NCBI GenBank assembly: GCA_019420465.1
Contig: JAHZHB010000073.1
Span: forward strand, 1 to 45,158
Source: Lachnospiraceae bacterium
Lineage (GTDB): Bacteria > Bacillota > Clostridia > Lachnospirales > Lachnospiraceae
Length of the DNA: 45,158 nucleotides
Reading direction: 5' to 3'
The notes beneath the pieces were generated by a model. It worked only from the letters and a program-made list of their open reading frames with translations, did not search any database and had not been told where the DNA came from. This document shows positions 33,781 to 41,373 of the stretch, in pieces; within the stretch, counting starts at the first letter, position 1, and every line of letters begins with the position of its first letter. The translations under genes were made by a program, and so were the position numbers.

Positions 33781-33896
33781 GTGGATTCCACAAGACATTT
33801 CTGTCTCGGGAAAAAAAACGCTCTGCCGTTCAAATCATCGTTGTATGCAGGACCTGCGGAACCTGTCACCGACAGCTTTTTACAGTCGGAATCCAC
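33781..33896 (-). ncRNA. Candidate structured element between htrA terminator and the L,D-transpeptidase promoter
   Basis: A perfect 9-bp closing stem (GTGGATTCC 33781-33789 reading with GGAATCCAC 33888-33896) encloses about 98 nt that can form further hairpins, among them CCGAC...GTCGG and GACA-GAAA-TGTC (minus-strand reading). This looks like a small multi-branched RNA, but no known family is recognised and transcription is unproven. Confidence 0.35.
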
Positions 33897-33897
33897 C

Positions 33898-33938
33898 AAA
33901 AAGCCGCTGTCTGGCTGTATCTCCAGACAGCGGCTTTT
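33898..33938 (-). terminator. Intrinsic terminator of the HtrA gene
   Basis: A perfect 15-bp or longer stem AAGCCGCTGTCTGG/CCAGACAGCGGCTT with an 8-base loop and flanking A and T runs, 47 bases after the htrA stop codon. Confidence 0.9.
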
Positions 33939-33984
33939 AAAAGCTGCTGTTACTTGTTCTTCTGTATTTCTGAATGCCCCACGC

Positions 33985-35511
33985 TTATCTCTGGCGCTTG
34001 AATCCGAACAGATCCCCCAGACTGCTCTGAATATCCTGTTCACCGGAATCACTGCCATCCTGCTGGTTCTGATCGTTCTGGCTGTTCTGATCGTTCTGGC
34101 TGTTCTGATCATTCTGACCGTTCTGTGTGGACGAACCCGAAGACATCACCTGTTTGTCCAGTGTTACCTGCAGGGTCATTTCTTTGTAGCCATCTTCGCT
34201 GGCTCTTTCGATCACAACATCCACGGTCTCACCAGCTGCATAATTTTCCAGTGTGCTGACCAGTGTTTCCTTGCTGGTCACGCTCAGTCCGTCAAACTTG
34301 GTAATGATATCTCCGGCCTTGATACCGGCAGCCTCTGCGGCACCACCTTTGCCGACCTCTTTAACATATACGCCGGAAGGCAAATTATACATCTGGGAAG
34401 CATCTGCAGACACATCCAGACAACTGATACCCAGATAACCTCTCTTACTCTCTTCGACTTTTGTTCTGGTCTGACGGCTCATCAGATCATCCAGAATATC
34501 TTTGGCCTTTGTGATCGGGATCGCATAACCCATACCCTCGACCTCTTCGGAAGCATATTTGGCGGAGTTGATACCTACCAGATTGCCGTTCATATCAAAC
34601 AGGGCGCCGCCACTGTTACCAGGGTTGATCGCTGCATCTACCTGGATCAGGGAAGAAGTTGTATTGTCGATCGTTACTTCACGATCCAGTGCACTGACGA
34701 TACCTGTAGTTACAGACTGTCCATATCCCAGTGCATTACCGATAGCTACGATCTGCTCACCGACTTCCAGTGTATCTGAATCTCCCAGGGAAGCTACCTT
34801 GATCGAGTTCTTTGTTTCGTCACTCAGATCAGAAAGTTTTACGGCAACTACAGCCAGATCGTTATTGGCATCTGTACCTTTGATCACACCCTCGTATACT
34901 TCATCTTTATTATCATTGAAACATACCGAGAGGGTCTGTGCTCCACTTACTACGTGATTGTTTGTAGCGATCAGAAGCTCATCATCGTTCTGTGCTACGA
35001 TAATGCCACTGCCGGCACCCTGTGCCTGATAACTCTGTGTACCGAAAAAGCTCTGCACCTCTTCAATGGAAGTCGTTGTGATCGCTACAACAGACGGCTT
35101 GCATTCTTTGGCGATCTGTGTCACAGCACTTGCAGCCGCTGCAGTGTTTGCTAAGGCTGTACTGTCCGCAGTATCCGTCTGTGCGGCAGTATCACTTTCC
35201 ACTGTGGAAGATGCAGTCGTATCTGTCTGCTGCTCCAGAGATGTGGAAGGCAGCTGTGATGCGCTGTCCGAAGTATGGTTAAAGACTGTGGCAGATGAAA
35301 CACCCCAGAACACCAGTCCGGCTGCCAGACCGAAGACTGCACCGCTTCCGGCAAGCTTCAGTACTTTTTTACCGCCACCTCCTTTTTTCTTTTTGGGTGT
35401 ATGAGGTGCACCGGATGGGGATTCATAATCTCCTCCCGGATTGGTTTCCTGTGAATAGCTGTTGTTTACCGGATCTGTATTTTCTGAAAAGCCATAATAC
35501 ATATCGCTCAT
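33985..35511 (-). CDS. Membrane-anchored HtrA/DegP-type serine protease with PDZ domain
   Basis: A 508-residue S1C protease for quality control of exported proteins. A cytoplasmic head with KKKKGGGGKK is followed by one membrane helix (about 51-71), a Ser/Thr linker (80-125) and the protease domain with triad His186 (ATNNHVVSG), Asp218 (ANNDLAVVAVK) and Ser300 (NPGNSGGAL). A single PDZ domain (about 365-455: GVYVKEVGKGGAAEAAGIKA) follows. The tail is Gln/Asn/Asp repeats (QNDQNSQNDQ) ending SLGDLFGFKRQR. The gene has its own terminator and a strong AGGAGG site. Usually a stress-response gene. Confidence 0.95.
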   Translation of the reverse strand: MSDMYYGFSENTDPVNNSYSQETNPGGDYESPSGAPHTPKKKKGGGGKKVLKLAGSGAVFGLAAGLVFWGVSSATVFNHTSDSASQLPSTSLEQQTDTTASSTVESDTAAQTDTADSTALANTAAAASAVTQIAKECKPSVVAITTTSIEEVQSFFGTQSYQAQGAGSGIIVAQNDDELLIATNNHVVSGAQTLSVCFNDNKDEVYEGVIKGTDANNDLAVVAVKLSDLSDETKNSIKVASLGDSDTLEVGEQIVAIGNALGYGQSVTTGIVSALDREVTIDNTTSSLIQVDAAINPGNSGGALFDMNGNLVGINSAKYASEEVEGMGYAIPITKAKDILDDLMSRQTRTKVEESKRGYLGISCLDVSADASQMYNLPSGVYVKEVGKGGAAEAAGIKAGDIITKFDGLSVTSKETLVSTLENYAAGETVDVVIERASEDGYKEMTLQVTLDKQVMSSGSSTQNGQNDQNSQNDQNSQNDQNQQDGSDSGEQDIQSSLGDLFGFKRQR

Positions 35512-35598
35512 TTGTATGTACCTCCTGTGTTTCTTTATGCTGTCATAGTACAGGGAAAATGTTATGCAGTTTTGTTTTAAATGTGAACGAAGTGTGTT

Positions 35599-36039
35599 TT
35601 AACCGGTCTGATTTGCCGGCTGCCATTCACACAGAAGCGTGGCATATACATTTTCATTTGCCCCCTGCCTGTCCAGATATCCATTCTTACAGACAGCATC
35701 GGCTGTTTCATTTTTTTGAAGCTTATTCCGATAATACAACCATCCGTCTTTGCCGTCAATCCAGCTTTTTTCATTTATCAGAAAAGCGGCATGTTTCGCG
35801 GCATCTTTATCCTGTTCTCCTCTGAATTCCACACGCACCCGCAGACGGTAACTGCCTTCCTTTTGTGACACGATCCTGGCATCTTTTGCATCTGCCCATT
35901 GTCTGATTTCCTGTGAAGCATTATCCTTTACAACCACGGGAAGCGGACTGTATCCGGTCGCATGGATGCTTTCCAGACAGATATTGACATGCACAAGGAT
36001 TCCGATCGTGACAAGCATGGCGCATTCTTTGCCTTTCAC
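35599..36039 (-). CDS. Small exported protein, distantly TasA/camelysin-like (tentative)
   Basis: A 146-residue protein if started at the GTG at 36039, which follows GGAGG by 5 bases; an ATG at 36066 has no ribosome site. The N-terminus MKGKECAMLVTIGILVHVNI looks like a signal peptide or membrane anchor. The phrase WIDGKDGWLYYRNKLQKNE resembles the DGWYYY segment of TasA/camelysin-like exported proteins; this is a weak resemblance, no SipW-type peptidase is present, and the rest is unrecognised. It is divergent from the HPr-kinase-like gene. Confidence 0.55.
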   Translation of the reverse strand: MKGKECAMLVTIGILVHVNICLESIHATGYSPLPVVVKDNASQEIRQWADAKDARIVSQKEGSYRLRVRVEFRGEQDKDAAKHAAFLINEKSWIDGKDGWLYYRNKLQKNETADAVCKNGYLDRQGANENVYATLLCEWQPANQTG

Positions 36040-36100
36040 TCCTACCTCCACATCTTTTTCGTACATAATATATATGAAGTCCGGACAGGATTATGTCAGC

Positions 36101-36129
36101 TTGTCAAATTTCCGAAAAAAGGCTATACT
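36101..36129 (+). promoter_or_regulatory. Sigma-A promoter of the HPr-kinase-like gene
   Basis: TTGTCA, 17-base spacer, TATACT; the predicted start lies about 25 bases before the ribosome site. Confidence 0.75.
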
Positions 36130-36160
36130 GGTCTTAATCTTATGTTTTCGGAGGTGCATG

Positions 36161-37015
36161 ATGCAGCTGCAGCTTAAACTCGGGCATACGACTGTGACAT
36201 TTCTGGCAGACAGCTATATCCCCTGGGATGACCGTCTGTCCGTTTTCTGTACCCAAAAAGAATCAGCCACATCAGATTTTATCTATACTGTCACGCTGGC
36301 TGACCGGATTGACCAAAAGGGCGATACCCTGCTTCGCCGGACCCGTTTTTTTTCTGTATACAGGGATCATGGACGGGAAGTCTGGTATTATACTTTCCCT
36401 GACGGACAGATCTATGCCTCCTGTCGTGAAGAAACAGATCACCACTATACGATCTGCTATCTCAGGGATTTCAAAGACTATCTGGCCGGTAATGCGACAC
36501 TTTTTTATCTGTCTGCACTGGAATACCGCATGATCGCCCGCGGTGATATGATCCTGCATTCTTCTTTTATTCTGGATCAGGGACAGGCTATTCTCTTTGC
36601 TGCACCCTCAGGCACCGGAAAATCTACGCAGGCCCATCTGTGGCAGGACATCCGGGGCAGTCAGATCGTCAATGGAGACCGTGCCCTGCTCTTTGCCGAA
36701 AACGATACCTGGTATGCCTGTGGCTGGCCTATGTCCGGCAGTTCCGGTATCAGTATGCCCTGCAAAGCTCCTGTGTCCGCAGTTGTACTGCTGTCCCAGT
36801 CTGTACATAATCACGGCCATCTTCTTGATGTCTCCGACAGCTTTTCCCAGCTCAGGCAGGAAATCGTACTGCGTCCGTGGCATCCGGCAGACATCGCCAG
36901 TGCCACCATACAACTGCAGAATTTCTGTGCCCGGGTTCCGGTATACACGTACGCCTGCAGCAAGGATTCGAGTGCGGTCAGTACCCTGTATGACCTGCTT
37001 CATTCCTCATTGTAG
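36161..37015 (+). CDS. Orphan HPr serine kinase-like P-loop protein
   Basis: A 284-residue protein. An N-terminal region (about 1-135) of mixed strands and helices is followed by a PEPCK/HPr-kinase-like C-terminal domain with P-loop FAAPSGTGKSTQAHLW (APSGTGKST at 148-156) and the metal-binding INGDRALL (170-178), here VNGDRALL. It is too diverged and lacks the other domains of HprK; similar proteins occur in ribosomal peptide gene clusters (for example ScmC-like and lasso peptide kinases), but no precursor or maturase is nearby. The start at 36161 follows GGAGG by 6 bases. Substrate unknown. Confidence 0.75.
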   Translation: MQLQLKLGHTTVTFLADSYIPWDDRLSVFCTQKESATSDFIYTVTLADRIDQKGDTLLRRTRFFSVYRDHGREVWYYTFPDGQIYASCREETDHHYTICYLRDFKDYLAGNATLFYLSALEYRMIARGDMILHSSFILDQGQAILFAAPSGTGKSTQAHLWQDIRGSQIVNGDRALLFAENDTWYACGWPMSGSSGISMPCKAPVSAVVLLSQSVHNHGHLLDVSDSFSQLRQEIVLRPWHPADIASATIQLQNFCARVPVYTYACSKDSSAVSTLYDLLHSSL

Positions 37016-37027
37016 CCCGTATATTCG

Positions 37028-37065
37028 TCCTCTGTGTCTGCCCGACAGTCACAGAGGATTTTTTT
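37028..37065 (+). terminator. Intrinsic terminator of the HPr-kinase-like gene
   Basis: Stem TCCTCTGTG/CACAGAGGA with a loop containing TCTG...CAG and a following TTTTTTT, 13 bases after the stop codon. Confidence 0.9.
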
Positions 37066-37181
37066 CTGTTTTGTTTTGATTCTCTCTGTTTATCCTGTTG
37101 TATTTTGTGGTTTTTATTTGGTTTTTTCTTGTTTTTCTTCTATTTTTTAACAATTCTTTTACCATTTTTTTAAATATCGAA

Positions 37182-37210
37182 TTGCTATTTACCCGTATTT
37201 ATACTATAAT
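37182..37210 (+). promoter_or_regulatory. Sigma-A promoter of the glycyl radical enzyme gene
   Basis: TTGCTA, 17-base spacer, TATAAT, about 70 bases upstream of the start codon. Confidence 0.8.
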
Positions 37211-37281
37211 ACAGACAGAGTGTTTTTCAGGGTGTACTGCGCCCTGTTTTTCAAAAATAAACTATTTACATGGAGGTACAT

Positions 37282-39807
37282 ATGAAGACCTTTTATGATG
37301 GTGAAATCGCCAAAAGTCCGCGTATCCAGCGTCTGATCGACCACCTGTACGAAAATATGCCGGTGATCGAGGCTGACCGTGCTGTGATCCTGACGGACAG
37401 CTACAAGGCCACCGAAGACGAACCGATCATTCTTCGCCGTGCCAAAGCATTCTACGCTATCTGTGAAAAGCTTCCGATGGTTATCCGTCCGGATGAGCTT
37501 ATCGTCGGCAGCAATACCATCGCTCCCCGTGGATGCCAGGTATTCCCGGAGTACTCTTTCGAGTGGATGGAAGCCGAGTTTGACACGGTAGCTACACGTA
37601 CAGCCGATCCCTTCTATATCTCCGAAGAGACCAAAAAGACCTTACATGAGGTATACAAATACTGGAAGGGCAAGACCACCAGTGATCTGGCTACCACTTA
37701 TATGACAGACGAAACCCTGATGGCTATGAAGCACAACATCTTCACACCGGGCAACTACTTCTACAATGGTATCGGTCACTTTACCGTTAAATACGAAGAA
37801 GTACTGGCCATCGGTTTCGAAGGCATCAAGGCCAAAGCACAGGCTGCTCTTGATGCGATCGACTGTACAGACGCCGATTACCAGAAACGAGCTACATTCC
37901 TTGAAGCCATAAAGATCAGCTGTGATGCCGCTATGCTGTATGCTAAGCGTTACGCTCTTCTGGCTCTCAAAGAAGCCAAAGAATGTACTGATCCGGTAAG
38001 ACAGCGTGAGCTGTTACAGATCGCTGAAAACTGCGCACAGGTACCGGCAAAACCGGCACAGAGCTTCTATCAGGCCTGCCAGTCCTTCTGGTTCGTTCAG
38101 GAGCTGTTACAGACTGAGTCCAGCGGACATTCTATTTCCCCGGGACGTTTTGATCAGTATATGTATCCGTATTTCAAAGCCGATTTCGAAGCCGGTAAAG
38201 TTACCCGTGAACAGGCACAGGAATATATGGACTGTATCTGGGTTAAATTAAATGACCTGAACAAATGCCGTGACGCTGCTTCCGCAGAGGGCTTCGCCGG
38301 TTATTCCCTGTTCCAGAACCTGATCGCAGGCGGACAGGATGCCGAGGGTATGGACGCTACCAACGACCTCTCCTTTATGTGTATCGAGGCCGCTATGCAT
38401 GTACGTCTGCCGCAGCCGTCCTTCTCCGTCCGTGTATGGAACAAGAGTCCGCACGCTTTCCTGATCAAGGCAGCCAAGCTGACACGTATCGGTTCCGGAC
38501 TTCCGGCTTACTATAATGACGAAGTGATCATCCCGGCCATGATGAGCCGCGGTGTTTCCCTCGCAGATGCCCGTACCTACAACATCATCGGCTGTGTAGA
38601 GCCGCAGGCTCACGGCAAGACCGATGGCTGGCATGACGCTGCATTCTTCAATATGTGCCGTCCGCTCGAGCTGGTCTTCTCCAATGGTATGGAGGGTGGC
38701 GACCAGGTAGGTCCGCGTACAGGTGAGATTTCTGATTTTAAGACATTTGATGATTTCTATAATGCTTACAAGGAGCAGATGAACTATTTCATCAAGCTGC
38801 TCGTCAATGCAGATAACAGCATCGACGTAGCGCATGCTGAGCGCTGTCCGCTGCCGTTCCAGTCCTGTATGATCGATGACTGTATCGGCAAGGGTAAATC
38901 TCTGCAGGAAGGCGGTGCGATCTACAATTTCACCGGTCCGCAGGGCTTTGGTATCGCCAATGTGGCTGACTCTCTGATGGCGATCAAGACGCTGGTTTAT
39001 GAACAGCACAAGCTGACTCTGGCCGAGTACAAGGATGCGCTCGACAATAACTTTGGTCATGGTCTCTCCGTACAGAAGTGTACAGAGGTTACGGAAAATA
39101 TCATGCGTGAAATGATGGAGAAGGGTCATCCGGTCGATGTGGCTGATGCTTCCCGTATCTGTCAGCAGGTATACAAATCCAGCATCGAAAGTGCTGACAA
39201 GGCACATTATGACAAGATTCTTGAGATGATCAAAGAAGTACCGAAGTACGGCAACGATATCGAGGATGTCGATCTGTTTGCCCGTGATGTTGCCTATACC
39301 TACACGAAACCGCTGGAGAAATATAAAAACCCGCGTGGTGGTCAGTATCAGGCCGGTCTGTATCCGGTATCTGCCAATGTTCCGCTGGGTGCCCAGACGG
39401 GCGCTACACCGGATGGTCGTCTGGCCAATACACCGGTAGCGGATGGTGTCGGACCGATGCAGGGCCGTGATAATCAGGGACCGACGGCTACGGCTAACTC
39501 TGTATCCCGTCTGGATCATGCGATTGCTTCTAACGGTACACTGTTTAACCAGAAGTTCCATCCGTCTGCTCTGGCAGGTCAGGAGGGTCTGGAGAAGTTT
39601 GTTGAGCTGGTTCGTACGTTCTTTGAGAATAAGGGTATGCATATGCAGTTCAATGTTGTAAGCCGTGAAACCCTTTTGGATGCGCAGGTTCATCCGGAGA
39701 AGTACAGAAGTCTGGTTGTGCGTGTTGCGGGATACAGTGCGCTGTTTACTACGCTGAGTAAGTCTCTGCAGGATGATATCATTAAGAGAACGGTGCAGAT
39801 GTTCTGA
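37282..39807 (+). CDS. Glycyl radical enzyme of the glycerol/1,2-propanediol dehydratase type
   Basis: An 841-residue B12-independent radical enzyme. The glycyl radical site is RVAGYSALFTTLSKSLQ with Gly817, 24 residues from the end. The active-site loop IIGCVEPQAHGKTDGWHDAA gives thiyl Cys438, base Glu440 and Asp452; His166 (GIGHFTV) and Ser284 (SGHSIS) match the residues known in the C. butyricum glycerol dehydratase. The family and these residues point to a diol dehydratase; propanediol, glycerol or a related compound is possible. The start at 37282 is 5 bases after GGAGG. No activase of the usual type is adjacent. Element B2 lies beyond the terminator. Confidence 0.9.
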   Translation: MKTFYDGEIAKSPRIQRLIDHLYENMPVIEADRAVILTDSYKATEDEPIILRRAKAFYAICEKLPMVIRPDELIVGSNTIAPRGCQVFPEYSFEWMEAEFDTVATRTADPFYISEETKKTLHEVYKYWKGKTTSDLATTYMTDETLMAMKHNIFTPGNYFYNGIGHFTVKYEEVLAIGFEGIKAKAQAALDAIDCTDADYQKRATFLEAIKISCDAAMLYAKRYALLALKEAKECTDPVRQRELLQIAENCAQVPAKPAQSFYQACQSFWFVQELLQTESSGHSISPGRFDQYMYPYFKADFEAGKVTREQAQEYMDCIWVKLNDLNKCRDAASAEGFAGYSLFQNLIAGGQDAEGMDATNDLSFMCIEAAMHVRLPQPSFSVRVWNKSPHAFLIKAAKLTRIGSGLPAYYNDEVIIPAMMSRGVSLADARTYNIIGCVEPQAHGKTDGWHDAAFFNMCRPLELVFSNGMEGGDQVGPRTGEISDFKTFDDFYNAYKEQMNYFIKLLVNADNSIDVAHAERCPLPFQSCMIDDCIGKGKSLQEGGAIYNFTGPQGFGIANVADSLMAIKTLVYEQHKLTLAEYKDALDNNFGHGLSVQKCTEVTENIMREMMEKGHPVDVADASRICQQVYKSSIESADKAHYDKILEMIKEVPKYGNDIEDVDLFARDVAYTYTKPLEKYKNPRGGQYQAGLYPVSANVPLGAQTGATPDGRLANTPVADGVGPMQGRDNQGPTATANSVSRLDHAIASNGTLFNQKFHPSALAGQEGLEKFVELVRTFFENKGMHMQFNVVSRETLLDAQVHPEKYRSLVVRVAGYSALFTTLSKSLQDDIIKRTVQMF

Positions 39808-39826
39808 TTTTGAAAATTTGTGTAAT

Positions 39827-39862
39827 CCCCTGCTTCATGTTTTATGAAGTGGGGGCTTTTTT
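39827..39862 (+). terminator. Intrinsic terminator of the glycyl radical enzyme gene
   Basis: Stem CCCCTGCTTCAT/ATGAAGTGGGGG with a short loop and CTTTTTT, 20 bases after the stop codon. Confidence 0.9.
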
Positions 39863-39876
39863 ATTGAATGACGGAC

Positions 39877-40085
39877 GCAGGAAAAAGGGCGGTGGTGTCC
39901 AGGGCAATCTCTCCCGGAAAATAAGTGCAACGCCAGACTGAGCTAATCGTTAACTCCGACTAATGCGCTCAGGAATGCCTTCGCGCATAAGTCTGCGTAA
40001 ACGCTGGATCTCACTCTGGCTAAAGGCGCACTTTGAATCATTTTCCGGGAGAGATTGCCCTGGACACCACCGCCCTTTTTCCTGC
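39877..40085 (+). repeat. Palindromic element B2: 117-nt family B core between 46-bp perfect inverted arms
   Basis: Arms 39877-39922 and 40040-40085 are exact reverse complements over 46 bp. The core (39923-40039) starts AAGTGCAACGC and aligns end to end with B1. Predicted stems repeat those of B1 with compensating changes: GCCAGA/TCTGGC (39932-39937, 40015-40020) where B1 has GCTTT/AAAGC, and ATGCGC/GCGCAT (39963-39968, 39983-39988) where B1 has ATGCGT/ACGCAT. The outer stem AAAAAGGGCGG/CCGCCCTTTTT looks like a bidirectional terminator. It sits in the 431-bp gap between the glycyl radical enzyme and the PflX-like gene; the rest of that gap (40086-40238) shows three TTTTCTGC-type direct repeats and no gene. 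Confidence 0.92.
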
Positions 40086-40091
40086 TGATAA

Positions 40092-40215
40092 TGCTTTGAT
40101 TTACAACCATCCTCTTTTCTGCTGAAAGATATTTGCTTTATAACCCATTCTATTTTCTGCAGAAAACTATTCATTTTACATCTTATTCTCATTTTCTGCT
40201 AAAAACTATTAGCGT
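40092..40215. repeat. Three short direct repeats around TTTTCTGC..AAA
   Basis: The phrase CAT.CTCTTTTCTGCTGAAA, or variants with ATTTTCTGCAGAAAAC and ATTTTCTGCTAAAAAC, recurs at about 40110, 40150 and 40190 with a spacing of about 41 bases. Function unknown; possibly degenerate tandem repeats. Confidence 0.5.
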
Positions 40216-40238
40216 CACAAGCTCTCTTTTTTCTTCAG

Positions 40239-41171
40239 TTAATCATCTTTCAGAACGCCCTCGAGATCGAAGGCGGGGATGAAGCTTTCTTTATCTACAC
40301 CGCCATCCTGGATGTATACGTTGGTGAATCCGAGGTCGAGGGCGTGGGATACGGTTTTTTCGTATTCGCGTCTGGTTACGCTGCGTTCAAGTTCGGGGTG
40401 GGTGGGGAATTTGCGTAAGGGGGTGTACTGGCTCATCAGGCTGAGCCAGATGGTATCGGCGTAGGTTTCCCACAGATATGAGAGTACTGCTTTGCTGTTT
40501 TTTATGTGACCGGGCAGGACGAGGTGGCGGACGAGGACGCCTTTTTGCAGGATGCCGTGTGTATCAAAGATGGCCTTCGGCTGTTGTCTGACCATTTCAG
40601 CCAGTGCTTCTTTTGCTTTTGATGGATAGTCTCCTGCTTTTGACAAATCGGCTGCCAGGACGGGATCGGCGTATTTCATATCCGGCATCCAGATATCCAC
40701 AAGGCCTTCCAGAAGCTGCAGGGTTTCTGTTTCTTCATAGCCGCCACAATTGTAGACTATAGGAATATGCAGTCCTTTGTCTTTGGCCAGCACAAGTGCT
40801 CTGGCAATGCCTGCGATATCATGTGTCGGGGTCACGAGATCGATATTGTTGGCTCCTTTTTCCTGCAGCTCCAGAAAGATCTCCGAAAGTCTTTCTACCG
40901 TAATAAAAGCACCATGCTCACCACCCGCGATCTTTGCATTCTGGCAGAACACACACTTAAGGTTACACCCGGTAAAAAACACCGTCCCTGCCCCCTCTTT
41001 ACCAGAGAGACAAGGCTCCTCCCAAAAATGCAGTGCCGCCCTCGCCACCGAGATCCGGTCCGTACCACCACAAAACCCTCTCTCCCCGCTCAGCCGGTCC
41101 ACACCACACCGCCTCGGACACAATACACACTCCCCCATCATATCCCAAAGCTTATCCACATTCCCACTCAT
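40239..41171 (-). CDS. PflX-like radical SAM protein
   Basis: A 310-residue radical SAM protein of the PflX group (homologues of glycyl-radical activases). The N-terminal Cys set CVLCPRRCG and GFCGG (Cys15, 18, 22, 34) precedes the SAM cluster motif FFTGCNLKCVFCQN (Cys69, 73, 76), followed by typical YNCGGYEE and HLVLPGHI stretches. I use the ATG at 41171, with GGAGG 12 bases upstream, because an upstream in-frame TTG at 41207 lies beside the stem of C2 and lacks a ribosome site. It is convergent with the dehydratase gene. Whether it activates that enzyme is unproven; PflX proteins are of unknown function. Confidence 0.85.
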   Translation of the reverse strand: MSGNVDKLWDMMGECVLCPRRCGVDRLSGERGFCGGTDRISVARAALHFWEEPCLSGKEGAGTVFFTGCNLKCVFCQNAKIAGGEHGAFITVERLSEIFLELQEKGANNIDLVTPTHDIAGIARALVLAKDKGLHIPIVYNCGGYEETETLQLLEGLVDIWMPDMKYADPVLAADLSKAGDYPSKAKEALAEMVRQQPKAIFDTHGILQKGVLVRHLVLPGHIKNSKAVLSYLWETYADTIWLSLMSQYTPLRKFPTHPELERSVTRREYEKTVSHALDLGFTNVYIQDGGVDKESFIPAFDLEGVLKDD

Positions 41172-41209
41172 CCTGTCACCATTCCTCCATTCTTCCACTA
41201 CCTGCAAAA

Positions 41210-41357
41210 GGGGCTGTGGTGTCTGTCTGGCTGCTCACTTATCTGTGTATTTTAAGCGACTTTACCGAGCAAGAGTCCGAGACCTCAGGCTCGGACCGGC
41301 GCAGGCGGAGCGCAAAATACACAGATAAGTGAGCAGCCAGACAGACACCACAGCCCC
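41210..41357 (+). repeat. Palindromic element C2: 60-nt family C core (short form) between 44-bp perfect inverted arms; possible lysA terminator
   Basis: Arms 41210-41253 and 41314-41357 are exact reverse complements over 44 bp. The core (41254-41313) starts AAGCGACTTTACCGAGCA and contains the hairpin GTCCGAG...CTCGGAC. Compared with C1 it lacks exactly 44 nt. It starts 16 bases after the lysA stop codon, and the minus-strand end CAGCCCCTTTTGC gives a weak U-tract, so it may act as lysA terminator. Core orientation relative to the upstream gene is the same as for C1. Confidence 0.92.
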
Positions 41358-41373
41358 GCTCACCACTTCTATT

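Noticed and set aside
33720..34112. 130-codon minus-strand open frame at the end of htrA
   Set aside because: Overlaps htrA repeats and its terminator; no coding support.
38248..39693. 481-codon open frame antisense to the glycyl radical enzyme gene
   Set aside because: A shadow of strong codon bias in the real gene; product has no recognisable domain and no ribosome site.
41171..41207. TTG start at 41207 for the PflX-like gene
   Set aside because: It lies 3 bases from the C2 stem with no ribosome site; the ATG at 41171 has GGAGG upstream.
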